Source of the DNA: Ectocarpus siliculosus | Lineage: Eukaryota; Sar; Phaeophyceae; Ectocarpales; Ectocarpaceae | DNA length: 64,000 nt | Direction of reading: 5' to 3' | Assembly (NCBI GenBank): GCA_000310025.1 | Contig: FN647863.1 | Location: 132,927 to 196,926, forward strand | Shown: one piece after another, positions 10,250-23,000 of the stretch | Position numbering within the stretch: the stretch's first letter is position 1 | Layout of the letters: each line of letters opens with the position of its first letter | The notes under the pieces: generated by a model | Databases searched by the model: none | Seen by the model: only the letters and a program-made list of their open reading frames with translations | Told to the model about the DNA's origin: nothing | Position numbers and translations under genes: made by a program

Positions 10250-12950
10250 CGAACGCGTGAAGGAAATCCCGGAAACGCATTTGAAATACAGGGCGGCTGC
10301 CGCTGTAAGTGGTTATTGCCAGCGTGCGTCAAGGAGATCTAGCTACAAAGAGCAAAGCAAGAGATGCATCGTGCCGTTTGTGCGGCGGAATTACGGTTAA
10401 CGGTTGAAGGACCAAAAAATGATGAGGGAGGAGAAGGACGAGACGGAGAAGGAATACCAGTATCTACGGGAGAATGATGCACCGGCAGGAGCGATGGCTG
10501 TCGGGAAAACGACTGCCAGGGCAGCTGGTGGAGCTGGGCTCGGTACACAACGGGTGAGCATGATGAATGACGGGAACCGTGCTTTAGAGCGGGTTCAGAA
10601 AGCAGCGCCCCAAATCCGTAAAGATTCGACGAAGGTCGTGAGTTGGCTGCGGAGAATGCGGAACCTGGCCAGCGAGGGTACGGAGCAGACGCTTAGACAT
10701 GACTATATTCCTGTCATCAGCTATTCCGATCGCACATATCTGAACCGGGTTCATGTTGAGGCTCTTGCTACGGCACATTTCTGCTAGAAGCGACCTGCGT
10801 CACGGTTTTCGAAGAACGGTTACAATAGCTGCCTTCAGCTGCGTCCCTGAGGCGTGGAGGGTGATCCACGAACGGCTTTTGCCTACTCTTGACCCTGAAA
10901 AGGCAATGCTTGGGAGGCGACGTGAGACCACTGAGATGTGTCCCGACGAGGATCCGAAGCTTTTCTTCGCCATAGTAGACGTATTCGTCAACATCATGAA
11001 AGCTGTTGACATCGTTAGCGGGAAATCGTGCACACCATTGTCCGCCAGCTTTCACACGAACACGATATCGAACACACAAGTCCATCCTGGCAGACCCCAC
11101 CACTTCCCGAGCGAGGGTGGAAAACGTTGTTCGCACGGCATACGCCAACAACGTCATGATTGAGGAATTGGGCAAAGGGCAGGCGTCGTCGGCGGCAGCG
11201 GTGACGGTCGGTGGTTTTGGGCACGGTCATAGAGGCGACGGTAAGAAGGGGCAACGACGGTGGTGGCAGCAGTGGCATCAGCATCGGCGGTGGGTTCATC
11301 CACAACCACCACCTGCACACCACCCACCTCCTAACTTCCCGACGTGGGGATCTGGGGTGCTCTATGACTGTGGAGCAACGCCGTTTACCCGCGAGAGGAG
11401 TCACATTTACCCACGAGAGGAGTCAGCTCCGCCGCCAGGTGCTCCGACGGGTGCCGTTCATCGGTGCGTGAAGTGCGGGAGGCATGGACGCTCACTCGGC
11501 GACTGCAATGTGCCACGACGCCTTGAAGGCAACTGTACTGCAAGTTTTGAGTATAGCCATCGGCGCCGCATGTGTTGTATGATCGACCGCATGCAACAGC
11601 ACGCGTACGTCGGAGATGGAGAGGGTCTCAACGCGGGTGGCAACGACATCATGCCGTACCAGCAACGGAGGCGACGACGCTGGAGGAGGCAAAGGCAGCG
11701 TAGCCGGCGACCGTCGGAACAGCTCCCGCAGCTTGGTTCGCGGGGGGGCGGCCGGAATCCCCGCGTCTGCAGCCCGAGCAACCGTACTCGCAAAGGACTC
11801 GACCGGAGGCGCCGCTCCCCGTGTTTGCAGCTGGAGCGGTAGTAAGGGGAACAGCACCTGTGGCGGGAGCGGCGACGGGTGGTGGTGGTTTCCCCCCCAC
11901 GGTGGCGGGGGGAAAGGTCGGGGCGCAGGCACTCGCGACTGAAGCGACAGTATCGGTGGTGGCACCTGGGGCGGCACGTGCGGCGGTTACGTTCCATGAG
12001 GGAAGAGGTTCCGCAAATGCGGAGACGAATGGTGGGCCAGAACCCGGCCCTGTATGTGCCGTCTGCCGCATCACTTGCGTCGTCAGCAGGCATGGCTTCA
12101 GCGATGGAACCAACCGTGGCGACCGCGACAGGTATTGGTGTTTTCCCCGATTCGTCCATGGGGGGAACGGCCGGAGCACCGTCAGCAGCTGGAACGGTGG
12201 CACTGGAGGCGTCGTCGACCGTCGGCCCGGTAGCCCCCGCTGTATCAACCGGGGGGGGGGGCGTCGCACCGCCCACATCAGCAGCTACACCGGCACCAGC
12301 AGCGCAACATGCGGACGAGCGCGATGTGGATAGCTGCTCGTTGGACAATCGCGACGAAGACAGCGGCAACATCGGCGACAGCAGCAGCGGCGGCAGCATC
12401 GTGGGATTATCACCTGGTGCGGGGCAGGCCGGCTTCCATCCGACCGTGTTAATGGCATCTGCATGGTGCGGGACGATGGGGGGTAATGCCAGGGAAGGAC
12501 CCTCGATCGTGGCAGGGAGTGTGCGGCATGAATTGAGAGGCTTCGCGCTCGGGAGATATCGTGCCAGATGACCGATAGTTGCACCATTGGTCTAAGCGCG
12601 ATTAGGAACGTTTGTGAGAAGTATTGTGTAAATTTAGTCATGCATGTTCTAAGTTCCGTCTTGTTTAGTTTGTTGAAATTCATGAGTTTGATAACTGTGT
12701 CGATGTAGACTCTACGTTGCGATGCGCACGAGCATGGTGTTTGATCTGTGGTTATATTGTGTTTTCATTTTTTGAGGATGGATATGGTGTTGAATATCAA
12801 AGAAGTCACCACGCCAAATAGTGTAGTTGATTTTGTTGGATCACTGGTAGCACTGCTGCTGTCAAAATCACGGGGGAGGATGAATGTGATGCTGATGTCA
12901 AGATCCTCGATGCAGTATCTACAAGCAGAGTTCTAGCACACTCCTGATAT
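10250..12950 (+). pseudogene. Broken second copy of the gag-only element
   Basis: Leader, gag and 3' non-coding tail align with 40,140-42,840. Gag is split: 10,404-10,787 carries the N-terminal half in one frame, and 11,006-11,842 carries the linker and zinc-knuckle region in another. The first knuckle (CVKCGRHGRSLGDC) is intact. In the second, the second Cys is Ser (CTASFEYSHRRRMC). The acidic tail continues in a third frame to about 12,571. No LTRs were found at either end. Confidence 0.7.
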
Positions 12951-13938
12951 TTTTGAGCGGGAGGCAGTCGTGACAGCTCGGGGAATTTTTTTCTTGTTGG
13001 GCACAAATCTTGGCATCCGATTTGTGCGTACGTAGTTGGTGAATTGGGCACATGGGGCTCCAGTCTACCGAACTTCAATCGCACATACCTACAGTATACC
13101 CGACACACAGCGTTCCTCTTCAAGGGGTGCCCTAGTGCGGGCCCGCAGGTTTTGAAGCAAAGTTAGGGAACCCGCACCACGGGCCGCAGGCCCGACTCCA
13201 GCTTCCCTCATGAGAAACATTTCGAGCGCACCTTCTTCGTCAGATGACGAAAAAACATTTGAGCGGAAATATGTTTCGCCGTACGCTAGAACATTGTTTT
13301 GGACCCTTGTTCTTGCCGTCAGGTAAAGATTTTAGCTGTAACATTCTCTCATTACCCTCTCCCCGACACATTCACGATGAAGAACAAGTGAAACCTGCAC
13401 GTGAATTCATACATTCTCTATGATGAGTGATTTTCTGCAAAAAGATGCCGAACACAACTTTCTACCTGCTGCGGCGGCTCCATTTTTGGCCCGCCCCGCC
13501 CTGCCTCAACTCCATCAACCCCAAACATCGTTTTTTTCGTACAAACTGCCCCCCTATCGGTGGGCCTGGAAAACAAACTTTTACGTACCAAAAGAGGAAG
13601 CAGGTGGGAGGAACTTGACATCATGACATTGATCAACACTGAATTAAACACGTAGACAGCCAGCGATTCCGGAAGATGCGGCACCCTTGCAAAAGAGGGC
13701 GGCGACTCTGTACCTCTGCCGGCATTTTCAGGGGTGAACCGCGTTTGTGTACGAACACAATTGGCCCCACATCGACAACATATTCCACGAACCTTCCCAA
13801 ACCCTCTTTACGATGACATCGATGCAGGAACTTTCGTTGGCATCCATACGAGAAAGCTGTACGCACGTAGAAGGTGAAGGTCTGTTCTTGTTGCCTTCCT
13901 TTGGCTTGGGCCGGTGTATCCACCACTCACTCAAGGTG
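12951..13938. other. 3' flank of the LNR gene
   Basis: From about 13,350 the sequence matches the 3' flank of the duplicate near 32,790-33,100 (CATTCACGATG, GTGATTT.CTGC). The duplication therefore reached at least 0.6 kb beyond the coding end. No AATAAA could be assigned with confidence. Confidence 0.5.
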
Positions 13939-14076
13939 TCACGAAGATGAGCACCTGGTGTTGGTGGACAGCCAAATACAATGCCACACACAGAGACAGG
14001 GGGAGACGACAGGGAGGAGGGACGAGCGATTGTTTCGGAGACGCGTATGTCTGAAGATCGTACCGTGGTATTCTAC
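13939..14076 (-). other. Tentative terminal exon of the LNR-discoidin gene
   Basis: An acceptor (TTCCACAG) in phase 0 opens VEYHGTIF, a natural continuation of ISLIE. The frame then crosses a hydrophobic stretch (LLPVVSPCLCVWHCIWL) and stops after 45 codons. The acceptor is conserved in the duplicated copy near 33,405, but that copy's frame differs downstream by a 2-nt insertion. The hydrophobic tail could be a membrane anchor, or the true last exon may lie elsewhere. Confidence 0.4.
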
Positions 14077-17000
14077 CTGTGGAATAGACTCGCTCGCTGC
14101 CGCCGAACGGTCTACGGATGAACTGGACAAACACGAGAAGCCTTGGGATTTCAAGCTTTGCATTGCAAATGGCATCCATTGGATGCTCCGCTAGTGTTTC
14201 TCCCGCTCGACAGAGTTCGGGTTCAAAGTAGTAACCATAGAAGATAACGTTCCTCTGTCGAAGCCTGAGCTTCGCGACAAGCAATCGTGGACGCAACGCT
14301 CACCTCGATGAGACTGATCCATTCGTCCGAAAGAAGAGCGGTGGACTCGAGCATCACGGTGCTGGCCTCATTAGCCGTCACACCGAGCGTGTTGAAGGTG
14401 GAATCGGTGTAGGACTCGTGCGTGTGGGTCAGCTCGCCGTTGACGTGGACCTGTGGCGGGGAAGGTTCGCGTGCGATAAAGATCAAAGTCTGCTTCGAGC
14501 GCCGCCTGTGTGTATCGCCGAAGGAAGCCGCTTGGGATGGGTGTCAGAAGTATGGACACGATAGCCCGCGTGGAGGTAGGTCAACAACCCGCGGCGTGTG
14601 TACTTTCCCCACTCAATCGCTAGGAGAATCACAACTTCCAAGATCTCTACTGTTGCGAAGGGTAGTCCTCACAGTTCCTCACTGCTGTGCTGTTGGGGGC
14701 TAACAGCAACGCAAAAAGAGAGCTTGTTGGTAGGACAGAATACGAGGTACTTTTTCCATTTGCTTGGTGTCGTCCTCACCCCTAGGGTACGGGTGCGGTC
14801 GTTGCCCTTCCAGAAGGCGACCTGGATGTCCACGATGTGTTGGGGTTCGGCAAAGGTGAACTCGATCTGGCAGGGCCCTTCGTCAGGCACGAGCTTCGTG
14901 GCGCACGACCACCTCGACTCGATCTCGGAGAAGATACCATCGCGGGTGTTGGTCGCCGTGCAGCCAAGGCCACCGACCTCGCCGCACCCGACGTCGCCGC
15001 TGCTGTTGCCCGGCCGCGTGTCGTGGGCGGTGGCCGATACGCCAACCTCGATCTTGGTGCCCACCTCGACAGCACCGTCGACCGTCGGCAGGGACTCTGT
15101 CTCTTCCCAAGGGACGAACTCGTACGACATTGGCTCGTTATCGTCGTCGGAACTGAGGTCATAGTCATCGCTCCCTGTACTTCCTTCGACAAAGCAGGAG
15201 GCGCTGGGATCTTTGCAGTCGAAGAAGGTGCTCTCGCTGCACCAGGCGTCCCTCTCGTGGCATGTGCAAGAGCAGCAGTCGCCACCGTCGTAGCCTAAGA
15301 GAGGGAGAGGCAGACATAAAGTGCCGAAGTATCACAGGTGATTAAGCTTCAAGTCAGGGAGACGAGGGGACGAGTTGTGGCCGAGAAGGAAGAGAGACAA
15401 CCAAAACGAAAGCCACCAGAATCGCAAGAAGATACGGAGTACGGTACGGGACAAGCACCACGCTTTGTGTTTCGTGTCGTGTACCGGCACCACCGGGCCC
15501 GATGTGGTGTTGATACTGTCGCTGAGTACATATTTGAAAGCAATCGATGGCAAGCGCAGGAAAGGGGGAGTGCCCCTACCATTCTCTTCACACCCACACG
15601 AACTAAGAGCGTACATTGCAAAAACGGGAGAAGGGCTGGGAAAAAAACCCACCCTATGCAGCTTGACGACGAAGCAGTTGCTTGCTAGAGAAGAGAAAGA
15701 GAGAGCTGGTCCAACCCCAACCCTGAATATATGTATGTATTGGTAGATCGCCGCCAGCGTGTAGGGTTCGAAATCGAAAAAGGCGGAGACGAAGGGGAGA
15801 AAACCCCACAAATATAGCGGGCGTTCCTTCTTATTTAGTCGGCCGGAGTGCTTCGACCCTTGCTGACGCCTCGCGTACAACGGGTTTGAGACGTGTCTGC
15901 AAAGATACCAGGTGATATCGTACTGTGTGCTCACGTCGTCGACGTCAGGAACGAAACACCACTGTACCGCTACAACGCAACAAAGCTAACAGGTACACCG
16001 AGCTTCGCTAGGTTCAAGTATCGCTTATGGCCCAGGATATATATGTGGTGTAAGACAGCGAAAACAGCACGGTACGACGTATCGAAGATGCACATTATCA
16101 AAAGGAGCGCGGCTCTGACGCCTTTTCCCATCATGGATCGTTCTTTGGATCAGCATGTCTTCGTAGTGTGGAGGAGCAAATGGAGGCCACAACAGTGGGT
16201 CAACCGTTCGTGCCACGCCAGATGAATGTTCTTCGAGTTCTCGGATGAGTTTCAGCGAACGCAGGTGTACGGCAGTTGGTCCTTTAAGGCAACCGTGAGA
16301 GCGAGGTCAACCCATATTTTCGAAGCTCGATTCCGCCACAGCGGAGAGAGTTGTTTGTTGTTGTTGTTTTTGCTGTTGTCTTCACAATAAAAACGTTTCC
16401 GTTCTCTCTACCCAGTACCTTTTTCTGCCGTACTAGTCTAGCACTTGACGCGGTCGATTCCCGTGGTCACAGGCTAACTTACCAAAAAGAATATAAGTAA
16501 AAACATAATGGATCCGAAGGGTCCGCAAGTCAATATAAATCAACGACAGATAGTCTAGGACATTCCGCTGCCTCTACACGCTATGCTAGGTACCCATTGA
16601 AACCAAGAAAGAATGAGAGAGAGAAAGAAAGAGTATGTGAAAGAAAAAAAAAGTGGCCGGGTCGAAATGGTGGCGTGGGAAGCACAAGATGGCGGCGTTA
16701 AACCGCACAAGATAGCGGCGTCAAACCGTCTCGCCGAGCGCTTGCCGAAAAACCGAATCGTTTGATTTTTTATTCGCTTCGTCGTGGTCTAAACAAGTTC
16801 TAAAAGTCCATCCAGGGAGATCGATTTGTTGTGTCACCTATGGTGTGCGTGTATCTGTGGAGCTGGCTGGTGTTGGTGTCGACGACCGAAAAGCTGATAC
16901 ACAACCGAACTTTCGGCGAGACCCCTAGACCCCACGGCTTGTATGTACTTGTTATGGTCCCCCTCCCTGGAATCTTGGTGTTCAGGGGTGGGCGCCGTAA

Positions 17001-20000
17001 TGGACGAGCTGCCGGCAAAGAGGGTTTCCCCGGCATACGGGGGGGTATTGTTGGAGATTCTCTGTGGAAAGCAAGGCATGCACTATTCTTGTGCACGGTG
17101 TTTTTCCGGTGCGTGTTGGGCTGAAAGGTTATCTTCAGGCTGCTACGACAAAACACAAGGCATCGGGCTACACGTGGTAGGACAGAGACCTACCGCACGC
17201 CTCGTTGTTGTTTCCTTCGGTACACCAGCCGTTTCCGACGTCGATAGGGTATTCGCAGTTGACGAACATGTCGACGGTGATGTCATCGTCGTTGACGCAG
17301 GCTGCCTCTGGATCGATGCAGGCGAACGTCGTGCAAGCCCAGTCATAGTCGAAATCGTTCTGACAGGAGGGTGAGGGTAAAATGGAGGTACCATTGTTTA
17401 AACGGTGGCAAGGGGCAGCGACAAATTACTGGGGGGGGAAAGATGAACCAAACTCAGAAAATACTCCCTACTTCTCAACAAGCTCGATTCAGGGAAAAAC
17501 ACATCGCTCCCTTCACTTCCAACAGAGTCAGGGTCATCTCAACGGGAACGTGAAATGTCGCGACCAACCCTCGACGGCAGAGGAAAGCGAGGTAGGCGTA
17601 TGTTAAATTGTGGTTTCGCTGTGGAATGGGCGACAGTACTTGCCGGCTGGTTGGGGACGGTCAAACTGTTGCAGGTGTAATTCAAATTTCGAAGTTCCAA
17701 AAACTTTGCAAAACGTAAGCTCAGAGCCCGCCATGGACTTCCGTGTGTCTGCTGTCCGCGGCTTCCGGCCATCTTGCATTGGGCAGGCTGCCAGATATGG
17801 TGTTGTGATTGAAATATGGCTGGTTATTTCTTCCGTTTCAACGTGACTTGCTTGCGTTTCAGGGCTCGATGAAGGACCCCCGGACGCTCGCACAAGCCCG
17901 TCGCAATAGTTGACTTCATACATTGTCCGTCGCTGCATCGATGAAAGAACATTCCTTCCAAATTGCCGTGGGAGTGTTCGAGCAGAAAAAGAAAACCACT
18001 TTATCAACAAGACACAGCGAAAGTTCCTACAGTAGCATCCAAGAACAACGGGGGGCTAGCTAGCGCTCGTGTGAATCATCCCTACCTGACAGGTGCACGA
18101 ACAGCAGTCACCGCCATCGTAGGCTGCGGAAGTTGGAGAAAAAGAACGTGGGAGGACAGGCAAGAGAAAGCCATCGGAGTATGATTGTGCTCGTGTACAC
18201 CGTACGCCACGTGTATATTCGTGAGACGAAAAAGGAACGAGTCAAATTGAGAAGGGGGGCGCCCAGCAGTAGAACCATGTGGAGCAAAGGCATCACATTC
18301 TACATAGCGTTTCTGACGTACTATATTTGGCCTCGTTATCCACTGGCGGCGACACGAGTGCGTCTGAGAGCGGCAACGTCGAAGGAGCCTGCCCAAGCGA
18401 CGTAAGAAAAAACCAGGTGTACCACACGCATTCATAGTCTATAGCTCCTGTATGACCTTCCTCCCGCGTGACCCATGCTGGTACGTAAACCATGTAAGAC
18501 CAAGAGGTGTGTGGACTGGCGCCGGGAGAGTAGACGGGACGAACACACACGCTCACCGTGAGCTTGCCACAACAGCTTCCAAGATGAGCAATGAATCGAG
18601 CTTGAGACCTTCATGGACTTCGGAGCCCACTTGAGCGCTTGTATCCATGGGAAGCAGCTGATCCACAAAGGCCGTCAAATGTCTAGCCCCCGCGCCAACG
18701 TCACCTTGAAGACACGCACCCCTAAATCAATTTCCAAGAGCGTCCTTCACGTTCGCTACGGTTGATGAAAACGAAGTTCTCGGGCCAAGACCTACCGCAT
18801 TCCGGCGTGTTGAGATCTGAACTGCAGTACCCGTCGCCGATTTCCTCTGCATCGTCGCAATTTTCGATCATGTCGACAGTGACGATGTCATCATCCACAC
18901 AGGGAGCGTTTGGGTCGATGCAGGCGAACGTGCGGCAGGCCGAGCCATTGCCCTGGTTCCCCTAGGGGCGAGCACAACAGGGATAAAAATTGCGGCGGTT
19001 GCTCAGCCACGAGAGAGAGACGGGGGGAAGAGGACCACTCTAGCAAACACCGTGCTATCTTTCAAAGCCCTTGGATACGGACGTGCCGTGAAATGCACCT
19101 CGCACACGTAAAATTGCAGGGACAATTGGCGGAGGCGTACCTTTTTCGAAGGTGGGCAAAACGTGCCAGAAAAATATCCAGTTTGAACGAAAAGAGCAGG
19201 GTCAAATGGAATGCCCATGAAAACAAATTGCCGACTTCTAAGTGTTTCACAGCTGGCGCCTGTACCCGTATCCCCACCTTAAAACAGAACGAAGCGCTTT
19301 TTCAGACCTGAAAGAGGAAAGTTGGACAACTCTAGACAAGCTTCGGGGCAGCGGTATCTACTAAGGGGAAAAAATCTCAACATCTCTCTCAGATCCACGC
19401 ACTTCAAGCGCGTTTGCATTCTAGGTGAAACAACAGCAGCGAACCCCCGTACCTCGCAAGTGCATTTGCAGCAGTCGCCGCCATCGTACCCTGAGGACAA
19501 AAGGATAGTGAAACATCGAGGGGGAAATACAAGCGGGGAAGTGTCGGGCGAGAATGCTATTGGCTGGTTGCGCCTGATTCTCGGGAAAATACTTCGAATG
19601 CGGCGAATCTGGCATGCCAATGCCATACAAGGAAAAAAGGAGATGAGGAGCTAATGGATTTGGCACTGTTCATTACAAGCACAAAGCACACCATCCTCCA
19701 TTTCCTACGGCGCACCCGATGGCAACATGCACAGATAGAAGAGGAGGCAGAGAAAGATAGAAGACAGAGGTTGTTCCTTGACCAGTAGAGCTAAGTAGCT
19801 TCGTCATACATGTAGAACTACCAGCGCGGGAAGCAGACATGGGGGTCTGGGTAAAGCACGAGCGCCACCTTGTGATTTCCTCTGTCGTGGAGAAGCAGCT
19901 ACAACAGATGCGTCGGCATTCGCTAGGGACAGCAAAGCTTGCGATCTCTGTGACGTGTCCAAGGAGATACACAAGTTCACCGGAAAACCGCCCGGGCGCA

Positions 20001-23000
20001 TAAAATATGAAGGGATATAACCAATTGGATAAAGCCAGTTGAAGGCTCTTGAGAGGGAAATACGGCGTTGTCTTCATTGGCTCTGGATAGGGTAGATTAT
20101 CGCCGTCCATCGTGTAATACCTTATCCTGCTCCAGCAGGGTGGTACAAGTTTCAAGAAGCTGAAAAACGGCACCTTCCGATACTAGATCAAAACTTACCG
20201 CATAGCTCGTTGTTGTTGCCTTGGTTACAAAAGCCATCGCCGAAGTTCAAAGGTTGCGCGCAGTTTTCGAGCATATCCACGGTGTAGGAGTCGTCATCAA
20301 CGCAGGGTGCTTCTGGATCGATGCAGAAAAAAAAGTCCCTATAATAGGCCCAATTGCCGCACTTGGTATTCGGCGTGTCCTGACAAGCACATATGAAACA
20401 CCAAATTTGCAGGAGACACGAGCAAACACATTGCAAGAGATCGAGCAACAAAGCGGCACGGAGGGTGACCTCATCATCACGCCTGAATGTACTACGGACA
20501 CCACCGACTATGGCACCGGATCCAACAACGGACGGGATTTCGTCAATGGGGAAGGCATTATACAATAGGGCGAACCACCGAGAGGTGTTTCGTGGGCAGC
20601 ACCAGGGGTGAGCTCTATTCATCCAAGCAACGGACCGCGAGGCTGGGTTACTCCGTGCTCAGTCCCTTGCACTGACTGGTATTGAAGCGGCTCGATTACT
20701 TTGCGTGCTCCCGGAGACAGCTGTAAGGCACTACCATAAGTGATATGAGATGTCGCACTTCGCTCTCCCTGGACCGATTTTCAGAGCTTGGACTACTCCT
20801 CGGTAGGAAGAACGGCGTTGCTGGAAACGGTGATGCTGGAAGCGTCTTGTCGAGATCTTTCCCAAAACGCATCGTTTGATCTTTTTTTTACTTTGCCATG
20901 GAGCAATCGAAATTTGAAATTTGGTCCACGGCGTGTGAGTTGTGATATCTCAGGTCACCTACGCGATGTGACTCACCTCCTGAGTGTCCGACACACAGCA
21001 GTACGATGCGATCGTTATACTTCTATTACTAGGATTGGGCACTTCTCTACTCCGCACATATCCTGGTCCAGCATAAACAGCATGTTCACAGCCACGAGCG
21101 AGCGATCGCGAGGCCAGATGCAAGCGACCGTGACTCCCATTTTAGGCCTTGGCATTGTTTTCTCCTACGAATCTCATTCCCTTCGAGGGTTTCGTTTAGA
21201 ATGTGCAAGGGGAAGCAATGATTCGCATACCTCGCAGGTGCACTCGCAGCAGTCGCCGCCGTCGTAAGCTGAGAAACAATCGGGGGGGGGGGGGGAGGGG
21301 ATGGAAAACGAACGGCGGCATATTATCATTTAGGACGCACCATGTCACACCACACCCTACCATACGACACGCCTTCTGTCATTGGATAGCAGAGAAAGTG
21401 TTTGACTTATCGCCCGCTTGTCACAGTTGACTCCAGGCTGCACCATGTTTTCTTGACATGGCTTGCGCCATTCCAGCATATTATTTCCTACAGTTGATTC
21501 CCCCTGGGTGGTACAATTCTACATCGGTTTATCGCTAGCACCTTTCGTGTCCTACCGGCAACCCATCTGCGGACCATGAGAGCCATGGGCACGCACCACA
21601 GGCTTCCTTGTTGTTGTCCATGTCACAGCGTGCGTCGCCCATACGGACAGTGTCACAGCTGTCGTCGATATCGACAGTGATGTCGTCATCGTTGACGCAG
21701 GCCGCGTTGGGGTCGATGCAGGCGAACACGCCGCCGCAGCCGACGTTCAAGTAATAATCATCCGGGGACCAGTCGTCGTCCCAGTCGTCGTCCGCAGGCG
21801 AAGCCTGACGGGTGTGTATCAAAAGCAAGGAATCGACGACAAGTGCTTCTGCGGAGAAAGAGGTATCTGACCATTGGGACAGAAAATAGACAACAAAGAC
21901 AAACGAGCGTTTGCACGTACATACCGCAGAAAATATTCCACCCGAAAGGCTTTGGGATACATACGGTTTCCAAGCGCTTCGCACCTCACGAGAATAGTCG
22001 CGGAAACGGGACCCGATGCCCTTTCAGACTCCGGAGACATTGTCGCGGCAAGAGACTAAGTCAAAGGGATCTACCAGATAACACAAAAAACAGATACCTT
22101 TAGGGGTATGCCTAGTTGAAAGGTTGCTCACCACGCATGTGCACTCGCAGCAGTCGCCGCCGTCGTAGTCTGGGGAATCAGGGTGGGACGGGCCGAAAAG
22201 GGGACATGAGTGGGATACAGGACAAGGGCCACACGAAAACAATTAAAGGCGGACCCCACCCGATGACGTCCACGACCTCGATCTCTTAAAACGCCAGTGT
22301 GTGCACGGGCAGCCGCTTCGGCTTCCGCACAAATGGTCCATAGCCTATCACAAACTCACCGCACAGTTCGTTGTTGTTTTCCTCGCTACACCATCCATCG
22401 CCCACACCTGCCACGTACCTGGGTCAGTGATGTAAAGCGCGTTATACGTTAAGGCAGCAAAAAATGGTGAGGATTATTCCAGTACCTCATTGCATCATCT
22501 GGAGATGAGCATGACAACGAGTCGGTGTCGCCAGCGGTTTGGCCGGAGTCCAAGCAGCTAATGCGAACAAAACGCTTGACACGCTGCACAATGGGCGATT
22601 CTGGGAAATCATGCCGGGCGGGATACCATCTGAACATCAATATGTCATGATAGAGAACATCGGTTTTAGGGGCTGAACGGCGCCGAAGAACACACACAAC
22701 GCACACATGTGGGAGACTCCGAAACATGTGCAACAACGCGCTGTCACCGCACGTACATGCATGCCACGCCGAATATCACGTCGGCAAGGAAATGCCATTC
22801 CCGAAGAAAAAGTACGCGTTTGTACTGATTGTCCAAGGTGGGGCACCAGCGACTAGATGTGGCGGAGCAGCAGGCTTAGTGGATGCACCGCACCCTTGGT
22901 TGTGGTGCGCAATGGACCGTCTACTTGCCGTACTACATGAAACCGCTTCTCGACGGCACCAAGAAGGACACGTGCACAAACTCAATCGAGGAAGTCGCAG

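Noticed and set aside
11458-12399. 313-codon minus-strand frame
   Set aside because: It is the antisense shadow of the low-complexity tail of the broken gag element. The same shadow exists opposite the intact gag at 41,580-42,497.
13728-13870. Alternative last exon of the LNR gene (LSRMDANESSCIDVIVKRVW)
   Set aside because: It has an acceptor-like CGTACAG, but the reading is not conserved in the duplicate near 33,180 and does not continue the discoidin strand pattern.
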